Assembly: GCF_013618475.1 (NCBI RefSeq)
Contig: NZ_JABJVN010000007.1
Span: 152,931 to 216,930 of the forward strand
Reading direction: 5' to 3'
Source: Saccharibacillus deserti
Lineage (GTDB): Bacteria; Bacillota; Bacilli; Paenibacillales; Paenibacillaceae
DNA length: 64,000 bases
Numbering within the stretch: position 1 is the first letter of the stretch; every line of letters starts with the position of its first letter. The position numbers and the translations under genes were made by a program. Under the pieces are notes generated by a model. It was not told the origin of the DNA. It did not search any database and saw nothing but the letters and a program-made list of their open reading frames with translations. Positions 57,298-64,000 of this stretch are shown one piece after another.

Positions 57298-59361
57298 CTA
57301 CAAATGTTCGTCCATCCACCCCGCGATATGCGACAGCCGCGCGACCCGCAGCGACGGATGGCCGCCGCGGGACAGATCGTGGCTGGCGCCCGGGAAGCGG
57401 ACCAGCCGGGTCTTGCGGCCGAGGCGCTTGAGCGCGATGAACAGCTGCTCGCCCTGTTCGATCGGGCAGCGCAGGTCCTGCTCGCCGTGCAGGATCAGCA
57501 GCGGCGTGCGCATCTGCTGCACGTAGGCGAGCGGAGAATGTTTCCAGAGCAGTTCCGTGTCCTGCCACGGATCGCCGCCGATCTGGTCTTCGGTGAAGTA
57601 CGGTCCGATATCGCTGACGCCGTAGAAGGAGATCCAGTTCGAGATCGAGCGCTGCGTCACGGCCGACTTGAAGCGGTCCGTATGGCCGACGATCCAGTTG
57701 GTCATGAAGCCGCCGTAGCTGCCGCCCGTTACGCCGAGGCGCGTCTCGTCGACGTAATCGTAGTTCGCCAGCGCGTGACCGACGATCTCCATCAGATCGC
57801 GATAGTCGCCGCCGCCGTAATCGCCCCGGCAGGCATTGACGAACTCCTGCCCGTAGCCATGGCCGCCGCGCGGATTGGAGAAGATCACCGCATAGCCTTT
57901 GGCGGCCAGCAGTTGGAATTCGTGCATGAACGTATGGCCGTACATCATATGCGGGCCGCCGTGGATCTCGAGAATCGTCGGCACTTTCGGAGATCCCGCC
58001 GAACTCGAAGCCGCCGCGTCGAAGCCTACCGGCTTCATGATCCAGCCCTGCACGTTCCAGCCGTCCTTCGTCTTTACCCAAAACGGTTCCGGCGCGCTCA
58101 GCTCCTGTTCGCCCAGCCATTCGCCGTTGGCGTCGGTCAGGCGCGTTTCTTCTCCCGTATCCGGCGAGAACCGGTACAGATCGCCCGGATTCAGCGGATC
58201 GGAGATCGCCACGACGAAACCTCCCCGGTGGTCGGGCGTCAATTGGTACACGTCGCGACCGCCTTCCAGCAGCACTTCGTGACCGGAGCCGTCCGCCGCG
58301 AAGCGGGCCAGACCGGCGCTGCCGTGACGCGTGAACAGCGCGTACACCGAACGGCCGTCTTCGGAGAACAGCGGTTCGGGCGAACCGAGACCCGAGCGCA
58401 TATCGCCGACGACAAAGTTGCCGATCAGCAGATCGCGGTCGTCCGCCAGGCAGACGATGTCTCCGCCTTCGGCCGGGATACTGTACAGCCGGTTCAGCGT
58501 CGCGTTGTGATAAGAACGGTCGCTTGCGAAGAACGCGATCTTCGAACCGTCCGGCGAGAAGGCCGGCTGCCCGACGCTCCAGCTCGAATCGGTCAGCTTC
58601 CGGCGATTGCCGCCGTCCGCGTCCGCGACGTACAGATCGCTTACCAGCAGCAGGTCCGGATCGGTCCCGTCTTCGCCGTCTTCCGGAATGTAGGCGGTAT
58701 AAGCGATCTTCGAGCCGTCCGGCGACCAGGCGAAGCTGCCGATATCGAACGCGCCGGAGGTCACCGGCTTCGCTTCGCCGCTGGCGGCATCTACGACGAA
58801 CAAATGATTCCTTCTGCCGTTCCACAGTCCCGAACCGTCGCCTCGGTAGCGGATCCGGTCGACTACCACTTCTTTGAGCGGCTTGTCCGGTCCGGACACG
58901 TCTGCGTTCGGTTCGGTGCCCGATCCGCTGCCTGGATAGGGGGCTTCCTCGCCGGAGCCGCCAAGCTCCGCTTCGGACTGCGAAGAGACCAGCAGCCTGG
59001 AACCGTCGGGAGCCCAGGCGTAGTCTCCCGCGCCTTCGGGCAGATCCGTCAGCACGCGGGCTTCGCCGCCGTCTGCCGGAAGCAGCCAGACCTGGCGCTT
59101 GCCGCCCTGTTTGCGGACAAAGGCCAATCGGCTGCCGTCCGGCGACCAGCTCGGTGAAGCATCCTGCTCGCCCGATGTGAACACCGTATCTTTTGAGCCG
59201 TCAGGCGAAAGCATGCGGATTCTTGCAAGGTAGCCGTCTTTCGCTGCGTTGACCGTCCGTTCGGTGTAGACGATGCGTCCGTCCGCTTTCGAGACGTCGG
59301 GTGCGCCCACCCAGACGAAGCGGTAGAGATCTTCCGCGGTCAATCCGCGTTTTTCGCTCAT
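57298..59361 (-). CDS. S9 family serine peptidase (acylaminoacyl-peptidase-like)
   Basis: The ATG at 59361 follows GGAGGG and gives 687 residues. An N-terminal beta-propeller of WD-like repeats (SPSWSPDGSRLAFVRKQGG, GSFAWSPDGSKIAYTA, QPAFSPDGSKIAFFA) gates a C-terminal alpha/beta hydrolase. The catalytic triad is S548 (TGGSYGGFM), D629 (HGEQDLRCP) and H661 (GASHDLS). There is no signal peptide, so it cleaves short peptides or acyl-amino acids in the cytoplasm. A Gly/Ser/Glu-rich insert (about 136-160) interrupts the propeller. Confidence 0.93.
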   Translation of the reverse strand: MSEKRGLTAEDLYRFVWVGAPDVSKADGRIVYTERTVNAAKDGYLARIRMLSPDGSKDTVFTSGEQDASPSWSPDGSRLAFVRKQGGKRQVWLLPADGGEARVLTDLPEGAGDYAWAPDGSRLLVSSQSEAELGGSGEEAPYPGSGSGTEPNADVSGPDKPLKEVVVDRIRYRGDGSGLWNGRRNHLFVVDAASGEAKPVTSGAFDIGSFAWSPDGSKIAYTAYIPEDGEDGTDPDLLLVSDLYVADADGGNRRKLTDSSWSVGQPAFSPDGSKIAFFASDRSYHNATLNRLYSIPAEGGDIVCLADDRDLLIGNFVVGDMRSGLGSPEPLFSEDGRSVYALFTRHGSAGLARFAADGSGHEVLLEGGRDVYQLTPDHRGGFVVAISDPLNPGDLYRFSPDTGEETRLTDANGEWLGEQELSAPEPFWVKTKDGWNVQGWIMKPVGFDAAASSSAGSPKVPTILEIHGGPHMMYGHTFMHEFQLLAAKGYAVIFSNPRGGHGYGQEFVNACRGDYGGGDYRDLMEIVGHALANYDYVDETRLGVTGGSYGGFMTNWIVGHTDRFKSAVTQRSISNWISFYGVSDIGPYFTEDQIGGDPWQDTELLWKHSPLAYVQQMRTPLLILHGEQDLRCPIEQGEQLFIALKRLGRKTRLVRFPGASHDLSRGGHPSLRVARLSHIAGWMDEHL

Positions 59362-59631
59362 GGTATAGCCCTCCTGTGTCGGGGCTGCCCTGGGGCAGCC
59401 GGCAAACTTTCTTTTATGATAAAGCAACCGTCCGCGATCGGCAAACCGGACATGACGTTTATTCCGGCGAAAAGGGAGGGGCTTTTTTTATTTTCCCGAA
59501 AACGTGTTCTGAGACCATCGATTCATTGGCTGTTGGTTAAATATACAGTAGAATCTATATCAATCGGCGATTGAAAATGGAAATGCTGCACTTTCGGAAA
59601 GCGGATGGGCCGATCCGAAAGGGAAGGGTGA

Positions 59632-60408
59632 ATGGAAACTCGAATGAAGGCGACGGAAGAAATTTTACGGGTATGGAAACGTTTTGACGAATTTCCGATG
59701 GAGACGATCACGAAAGCCTGGCTGCATGCGAACGGCGAGCCGTTCAAGCCGAGAAGCGTGGCTCGAATGCGCGAACACCGTACCCAGTACGGCACATCCG
59801 GGAACTGTTTCGATCTGGCCCTTTGGCTCATGGACGAGCTGCGGAGCGAAGGGGTCGTCTGCTACCCGGTCGGAGAAAATCTGGGTACCGAGGACGCGCA
59901 TGCGGCCGTGATCGCGATGGATGGAAGCGGAAGACGGTATTTGTGCGACCTCGGCGACCAATGGCTTCAGCCGATACTCGTCGATCCGGATACCGAAGAA
60001 TACAGCGAATCGCCGCTTTCCGGCTTTTTCCCCGGGGCGGATATCGCGGTTGCTTCGGACGGCGGCAGAGCTCTTATCCGCTATATCCGTCCAGGCGGCA
60101 AAGAAAGCCGGGCGGAATTCGATCTGAATCCGGCGGGAGAATCGGAATTTCGGGAAGCCGCCGCTTACTCGCAGAGTCTGCTGTCGCTGCCGCTTGTGGA
60201 ACGGCGTATTCGCCTTTGTGACGACCGGATCGTGCATTGGGAGTATGAGAACGGTCAATCGCAGATCAGCAGCGACCGCGGATTGTTCCATGAGAGCGAT
60301 CCGTTCGGGGAAGAGACCTGGGCCCGGCGCATCTCGCGGCGGTCGGGGATCGACGAGCGGATCGTGCAGACGGCGCTGGATCTGTATGCGGCGGAAGGCC
60401 TGCTGTAG
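59632..60408 (+). CDS. uncharacterised arylamine-acetyltransferase/transglutaminase-like protein
   Basis: The 258-residue protein shows a Cys-His-Asp set in the order of the NAT and transglutaminase folds: C59 in GTSGNCFDLALWLMDEL, H90 in EDAHAAVIAMDG and D106 in RRYLCDLGDQWLQPIL. It could be an acetyl-CoA-dependent N-acetyltransferase or a cysteine hydrolase; the lack of the NAT RGGxCxE signature leaves this open. GGGAAGG precedes the ATG closely, and GAAAGG is an alternative site. A strong terminator follows. Confidence 0.7.
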   Translation: METRMKATEEILRVWKRFDEFPMETITKAWLHANGEPFKPRSVARMREHRTQYGTSGNCFDLALWLMDELRSEGVVCYPVGENLGTEDAHAAVIAMDGSGRRYLCDLGDQWLQPILVDPDTEEYSESPLSGFFPGADIAVASDGGRALIRYIRPGGKESRAEFDLNPAGESEFREAAAYSQSLLSLPLVERRIRLCDDRIVHWEYENGQSQISSDRGLFHESDPFGEETWARRISRRSGIDERIVQTALDLYAAEGLL

Positions 60409-60429
60409 ACGGACGCTTATCCGGGGTTC

Positions 60430-60474
60430 AAAAAAGGACGGAACGCGGCAGGGGGCCGCGTTCCGTCCTTTTTT
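60430..60474. terminator. strong bidirectional terminator
   Basis: AAAAAAGGACGGAACGCGGC (60430-60449) pairs with GCCGCGTTCCGTCCTTTTTT (60455-60474) around a short G-rich loop. It lies between convergent genes. Confidence 0.92.
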
Positions 60475-60508
60475 GTCTGGGAGCCGCGCGGCCTTCGCCG
60501 CGTCTTGC

Positions 60509-61954
60509 TTAAGCTTCCGGGATGACTGCCGCGGATTGGCCGACCTCGTTGCGGCGGAATTCTTCCAGAAAGCCGGCGAGCCAGTCTTCGCCGAAATCCA
60601 GGGCTCCGTCCCACATCGGCGCAAGCTCCGCGTCGAGCCCCATGGTCCAGAAGCGGCGGACGAGCATGAACGTCCCGACAGCCGCTTCATCCGCTTCCGC
60701 GAAAGGACGGATGGAACGGTAACCTTCCAGAAACGCCTGCCACAGCGGTTCGATCCGCTCGGCAGACTGCCGCTTGCGGTTCTTGACCTGAGCCAGATCC
60801 CAGGCCCGCCAACCGGGCGCGGCAAACTCAAAGTCGAAATGCGCAAACCGATCCGCCTGCCGCAGCGCGTTGTTGTTGCCGTGCATGTCGCCGTGGCACA
60901 GTCCGAAGTCCAGCCCGTTCGCCGCGGCTTCGGCAGCAGCCGTCTCCAGCCCCTGCGCGTAGCGGCGCAGAAACGGAGCCTCCGGATGATCTTCGCCGAT
61001 ATAGTCAAGAATGATCCGGAGCGGGCGGCGGAGCAGGGCGTCCATGTCTGCCGGAGCACGCGGCGGCAAAGGTTTTCCGTTGGCGCTATCCGCCCCGGTT
61101 CCGGAGGACAGTCTGTCCATCGCTTCGTGCAGAGCAGCGGCGGACTGGCCGAACGCACGGCAGGACTCTTCGCTCTGCAGCGGATCTTCCGTGCCGTCCG
61201 TTTCGATCTCGATCATCAGCGCGCGCAGATCTTCCGCATCGTTTTCGGTCGCCGTTTGCAAGCAAAGCTCCCCCGAATGGGGGAGCTGCGCGGATTTGTT
61301 TTCGTTTGCGATATCCGGCTGCTCGGTTTTGTCGGGCATCGGTTTTCGCTCGGGGTTTCGGTCCGCCTTGCGCTCCAGCGCGTAGTGCAGAAAACGTCCG
61401 TTTTCCAGCATGAGTTCGCCGAGACGTTCGAACCCGCATTTTTGCAGCACGCGGTTCGAAGCGACGTTATTCGGGCGGGCAAGACCGTTGATCAGGCGAA
61501 TGTCCGTATGCGCGAACAGCCAATCGGCAAGCAGCGTTACGGCCTGCGTCATATATCCTCGGCCGCATGAGGCGGCGGACAGGCCATACACGATCTCGCG
61601 GTTAGGCCGGGGAAGCTCGTCTTTGATGCCGGTGCAGCACCAGCCGACGAAACGTCCGCTTGAACGTGCGATCACCGCGAGCCGCAGCATCCGGTCTTCG
61701 ACCTGCCCGCCCTGCGCCGCCGCTTCGAGGAATTCCCGGCTGCCGGGAATCTCGTAGTCGCGCAGCCAGATCCGCCGCGTTTCCTTGTCGACATGCCAGT
61801 CGGGCAGAAATTCGCGGATATGCGGCTCGGCGGTCACGGCGCAGAAATCGTCCAGATCTTCCGGCACGAACTCGCGCAGCAGGATATCCCGGCTTTCCAG
61901 CGTGAACGGTGCAGATTCGCCGTGAATCGAGCCGTAAATCGAAGAGTTGTTCAT
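60509..61954 (-). CDS. mosaic GNAT acetyltransferase / aminoglycoside-phosphotransferase-like protein
   Basis: This 481-residue single frame begins with a RimJ-like GNAT domain (about 15-195: LESRDILLREFVPEDLDDF, SAASCGRGYMTQAVTLLADW, NNVASNRVLQKCGFERLGE). After a polar linker comes a piece resembling the first strand and helix of a second GNAT (LCLQTATENDAEDLRALMIE). The C-lobe of an APH-type kinase follows (about 265-481) with HGDMHGNN (H354-D356) and HFDFEFAAPGWRAWDLA. The ATP-binding N-lobe of about 95 residues is missing, so kinase activity is unlikely. AAAGGAG precedes the ATG. Confidence 0.8.
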   Translation of the reverse strand: MNNSSIYGSIHGESAPFTLESRDILLREFVPEDLDDFCAVTAEPHIREFLPDWHVDKETRRIWLRDYEIPGSREFLEAAAQGGQVEDRMLRLAVIARSSGRFVGWCCTGIKDELPRPNREIVYGLSAASCGRGYMTQAVTLLADWLFAHTDIRLINGLARPNNVASNRVLQKCGFERLGELMLENGRFLHYALERKADRNPERKPMPDKTEQPDIANENKSAQLPHSGELCLQTATENDAEDLRALMIEIETDGTEDPLQSEESCRAFGQSAAALHEAMDRLSSGTGADSANGKPLPPRAPADMDALLRRPLRIILDYIGEDHPEAPFLRRYAQGLETAAAEAAANGLDFGLCHGDMHGNNNALRQADRFAHFDFEFAAPGWRAWDLAQVKNRKRQSAERIEPLWQAFLEGYRSIRPFAEADEAAVGTFMLVRRFWTMGLDAELAPMWDGALDFGEDWLAGFLEEFRRNEVGQSAAVIPEA

Positions 61955-61987
61955 CTTAAACTCCTTTCGCGCGGGCTGGAATCGGCA

Positions 61988-62956
61988 CTACAATTCCGCC
62001 GCGTAACGCTGCTCCTCGGTCTCGATCCCGAAGCCTGCCGCCCGGTACACGCGCAGGGCGTCTTCGTTGAGCGCTTCGACGTCCAGCTCCGCATCGGCGC
62101 AGCCGCGCGCCCGGATCTCCGACAGCGCCCGGTTCAGCAGAGCCGAAGCCAGGCCGCGTCTGCGATGCTTCGAGCGCGTCAGCACTTCTTCGATCTCGCC
62201 CGTCTCGCCGTCCGATATCCAGTACATGAGGCTTGCGGCTGCCGTACCCTCCGCATGAATCTGAAGCATCCGCCAGCCGCTGCGCGACGACAGATCGCCC
62301 AGTCGATCCGCCCCGATCGGCGTTTCCGGCCAGATCTCCATGTCCAGCGCCAGATAGTCATCGGCCAGTCCGCTGCTCAATACGTCATATTCGCGCCAGG
62401 TGTAACCGTCCGGCAGAGGGAAAGCATTTGTAGCCCCCTCCGTGCCCACGGTTGCGTCGGCGTCCGGCGAGCGTCGCTCCGCGAATGCATGGCACATCCG
62501 GTACTGCCGCTTCAGCGGCGAGAATTCCGGGCGCGAGGTGAAGTAACCGGTATTGGCCGCTTCTTCCGCGTAGTTGCCGAAGCCCAGCAGCGTGCCGTGC
62601 GTATCGGGAAGAAGGGCTTTGAGTTCCAGCGCCCGGGCATGCAGAACCTCGTACATCGCGCCGAGCAGCTCCGTATCGGTTTCGCGTTCGGGCAGCGTTT
62701 TTAAATTGAAAAAGATCCGGTGTTTGCTCGACGGTTTCGCCGTAGGCGGCATGGTGCTGAATACGTCCACCTGGCCTTTGGCGATGATCTTGTCGTCTTC
62801 GAACGCGCAGTAGACGTTCGGCCAGTTCTCCGGTTCGCCGACCCACCAGAAGGTGACGCGCCGTCCTTCGGCCGTTTGATTGTAAAAGGCACCGAGTGCC
62901 GGGAAGTCGCTTTCGCGGAAGCTTCGGATGGAATATGCAGAGCTATGGGTTTGCAT
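61988..62956 (-). CDS. GNAT family N-acetyltransferase
   Basis: The ATG at 62956, with AAGGAGG eleven bases upstream, starts MQTHSSAYSIRSFRESDFPA, a GNAT opening, and gives 322 residues. An in-frame ATG at 63007 with its own AAAGGAG would add 17 residues that partly repeat this start. The C-terminal half carries the CoA motif SKHRRRGLASALLNRALSEI and ALNEDALRVYRAAGFGI. The N-terminal half looks like a second, degenerate GNAT unit. The substrate is unknown. It lies 33 bases upstream of the mosaic gene, probably in one operon. Confidence 0.85.
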   Translation of the reverse strand: MQTHSSAYSIRSFRESDFPALGAFYNQTAEGRRVTFWWVGEPENWPNVYCAFEDDKIIAKGQVDVFSTMPPTAKPSSKHRIFFNLKTLPERETDTELLGAMYEVLHARALELKALLPDTHGTLLGFGNYAEEAANTGYFTSRPEFSPLKRQYRMCHAFAERRSPDADATVGTEGATNAFPLPDGYTWREYDVLSSGLADDYLALDMEIWPETPIGADRLGDLSSRSGWRMLQIHAEGTAAASLMYWISDGETGEIEEVLTRSKHRRRGLASALLNRALSEIRARGCADAELDVEALNEDALRVYRAAGFGIETEEQRYAAEL

Positions 62957-63137
62957 GGAAATTGAGCCCTCCTTGAGAATATCGGAATTCGCAGAATGAG
63001 ATTGCATCGAAATGGAATTCTCCTTTCCGGCGGGCAGCCCGCCTGCTTACAGTATGCTTCGGAAGAGAAAGGAAAAATGAACCGTTCTTGCGATGATCGG
63101 AATAATCGATCCGGGAAAGAAAAAGAATAAGCAAATA

Positions 63138-63173
63138 CGCGCGTCTGATTGCCTGGGGGCAAACAGACGCGCG
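63138..63173. other. GC-rich hairpin without T run
   Basis: CGCGCGTCTG (63138-63147) pairs perfectly with CAGACGCGCG (63164-63173), continued by TTGCC/GGCAA after one A-A mismatch. No T run follows on either strand. It lies in the 63008-63332 gap between two minus-strand genes, where I see no gene. It may stabilise or terminate the upstream transcript. Confidence 0.7.
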
Positions 63174-63332
63174 CTGCATATGAAGGGGAATTACGGTTGG
63201 AGAATCGAGCGCGACAGATCGTTTCGCTCATTCCGAATCCGGAATAAGCTTATAACCGGTAGACGGCGCGAGAGACGAATAGAGAACAAAAGGCCGATTG
63301 CCGGAATAGAGCCCAAAGCCGACTGTCAACCG

Positions 63333-64000
63333 TCAATCGTCGGCCCGGCGCAGCTCCGATAAGGCTTCCGGGTCGCGGTCGTATACTCGGATCTCGATCA
63401 GTTCCGCATACGGACTGCCGTTGGTCGCTTCGACGACGAGGCGTAGACTGCGGAGCGGGACGGGCTGCGCCAGCTTGTGGACGATTCGCCGGCGGCGGTT
63501 GCCCTGCCCGGAAGCGATCGTCGTCCATCCCGCGTTCGAATCCTGCGTGCCGTCCGCTTCGGCGGTTTCCAGCCGGTAATCTCGGACCAGCTCGGGAATA
63601 ACGTCGAAGTCTGTGCGGTGGTGATGCAGGTTCACCAGGTCTTCGTTCACGTCGTCGTTGAACGTCAGATGAATCTCGGCGACAGTCTGCGGCTCGTTCC
63701 AATCGAGCCGCAGCCAGGGTTGGACCGGCGGTACGGAAGCCGGCCTCGTACCCGGGCTGCCGCCGCCGTCCATCCGCTCCGACAGCCACATCTGCGGTCC
63801 GGCGAACGGCCGATGATAGCCGTTAATCGCGCGCTCCGGCGCATAAGCTTCCGTCGCCGATTCCAGGCGGAAGCAGAACGGCTTCCGCGCCAGGCCGCGC
63901 ATCTGCCACTCGACGACCGGCTGATTGTCGAGCCGGTCTTCCAGATCCTGCGAGACGCGCGCTTCGCCGCCGCGCTCGAAAGCCAGCACCCCGCTCAGCG
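63333..64000 (-). CDS. C-terminal part of a larger protein with a discoidin-like domain
   Basis: The frame is open through the window edge (the codons before VLAFERGGEA read LSG), so the start is outside. The visible 222 residues include a beta-rich binding-type domain (about the last 170): ATEAYAPERAINGYHRPFAG, WLRLDWNEPQTVAEIHLTFN, LRSLRLVVEATNGSPYAEL. The segment NDDVNEDLVNLHHHRT is, from memory, typical of the C-terminus of Paenibacillus FAD-dependent oxidoreductases of unknown substrate. That identity is moderate at best. Confidence 0.7.
   Translation of the reverse strand, partial: LSGVLAFERGGEARVSQDLEDRLDNQPVVEWQMRGLARKPFCFRLESATEAYAPERAINGYHRPFAGPQMWLSERMDGGGSPGTRPASVPPVQPWLRLDWNEPQTVAEIHLTFNDDVNEDLVNLHHHRTDFDVIPELVRDYRLETAEADGTQDSNAGWTTIASGQGNRRRRIVHKLAQPVPLRSLRLVVEATNGSPYAELIEIRVYDRDPEALSELRRADD

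Noticed and set aside
1..64000. CRISPR array, prophage, integron, insertion sequence or defence island
   Set aside because: No regularly spaced repeats, transposase, integrase, phage structural genes or known defence genes were found on either strand.

Overview
The window reads as an ordinary chromosomal stretch of a GC-rich (roughly 57-58 % by eye) Gram-positive bacterium, most likely Paenibacillaceae (Paenibacillus or Saccharibacillus type). This is inferred from strong AGGAGG-type ribosome binding sites, B. subtilis-like gene families (glgD/glgP, Bce-type peptide modules, cydABCD, MocR, Rrf2) and many intrinsic terminators. I see no rRNA, tRNA, prophage, insertion sequence or CRISPR array.

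Layout. 1-3.9 kb: end of a glycogen locus (tail of an upstream gene, glgD, glgP). 4.2-8.0 kb: a GNAT acetyltransferase, a membrane diguanylate cyclase, a MATE exporter and a frameshifted gene. 8.2-10.9 kb: an operon of a ThuA-like protein and two short-chain dehydrogenases, the first of which has lost its catalytic residues and carries a large low-complexity insert. 11-19 kb: an SLH-M13 peptidase, manA with a ROK sugar kinase divergent from a LacI regulator, a stalk-domain protein and a beta-lactamase-like membrane hydrolase. 19-28 kb: small membrane proteins, an SDR, a GH20 hexosaminidase and a complete Bce-type module (response regulator, kinase, ABC ATPase, permease). 29-32 kb: an iron-siderophore binding lipoprotein and an AraC regulator fused to a binding-protein domain, both with a good promoter and a Fur-box-like site.

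32-40 kb: a winged-helix regulator divergent from a GH2 glycosidase with shared AACT-N4-AGTT operators, an amidase with a long disordered N-terminus, and an unusual GNAT/atypical-kinase fusion. 40-48 kb: Rrf2 regulator, GNAT, a low-GC HXXEE membrane protein, a GntR-MFS operon, a 42-residue small protein, a CDF metal exporter with an attenuator-like leader, and an EamA transporter facing a MocR regulator across interlocked promoters and a perfect palindrome. 48-57 kb: a CPA1 Na+/H+ antiporter and cydABCD with a Rex-like half-conserved site upstream. 57-64 kb: an S9 peptidase, an NAT-like protein with a Cys-His-Asp set, a mosaic GNAT/phosphotransferase, another GNAT protein, and the 3' part of a gene running out of the window.

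No single locus is an obvious new defence or biosynthetic system. The most unusual items are protein architectures (GNAT plus kinase-fold fusions, a degenerate SDR paired with an intact one, recurrent disordered inserts) and several compact regulatory regions readable at base level. Function calls rest on motifs and family recognition without database searches. Promoters and operators are predictions.
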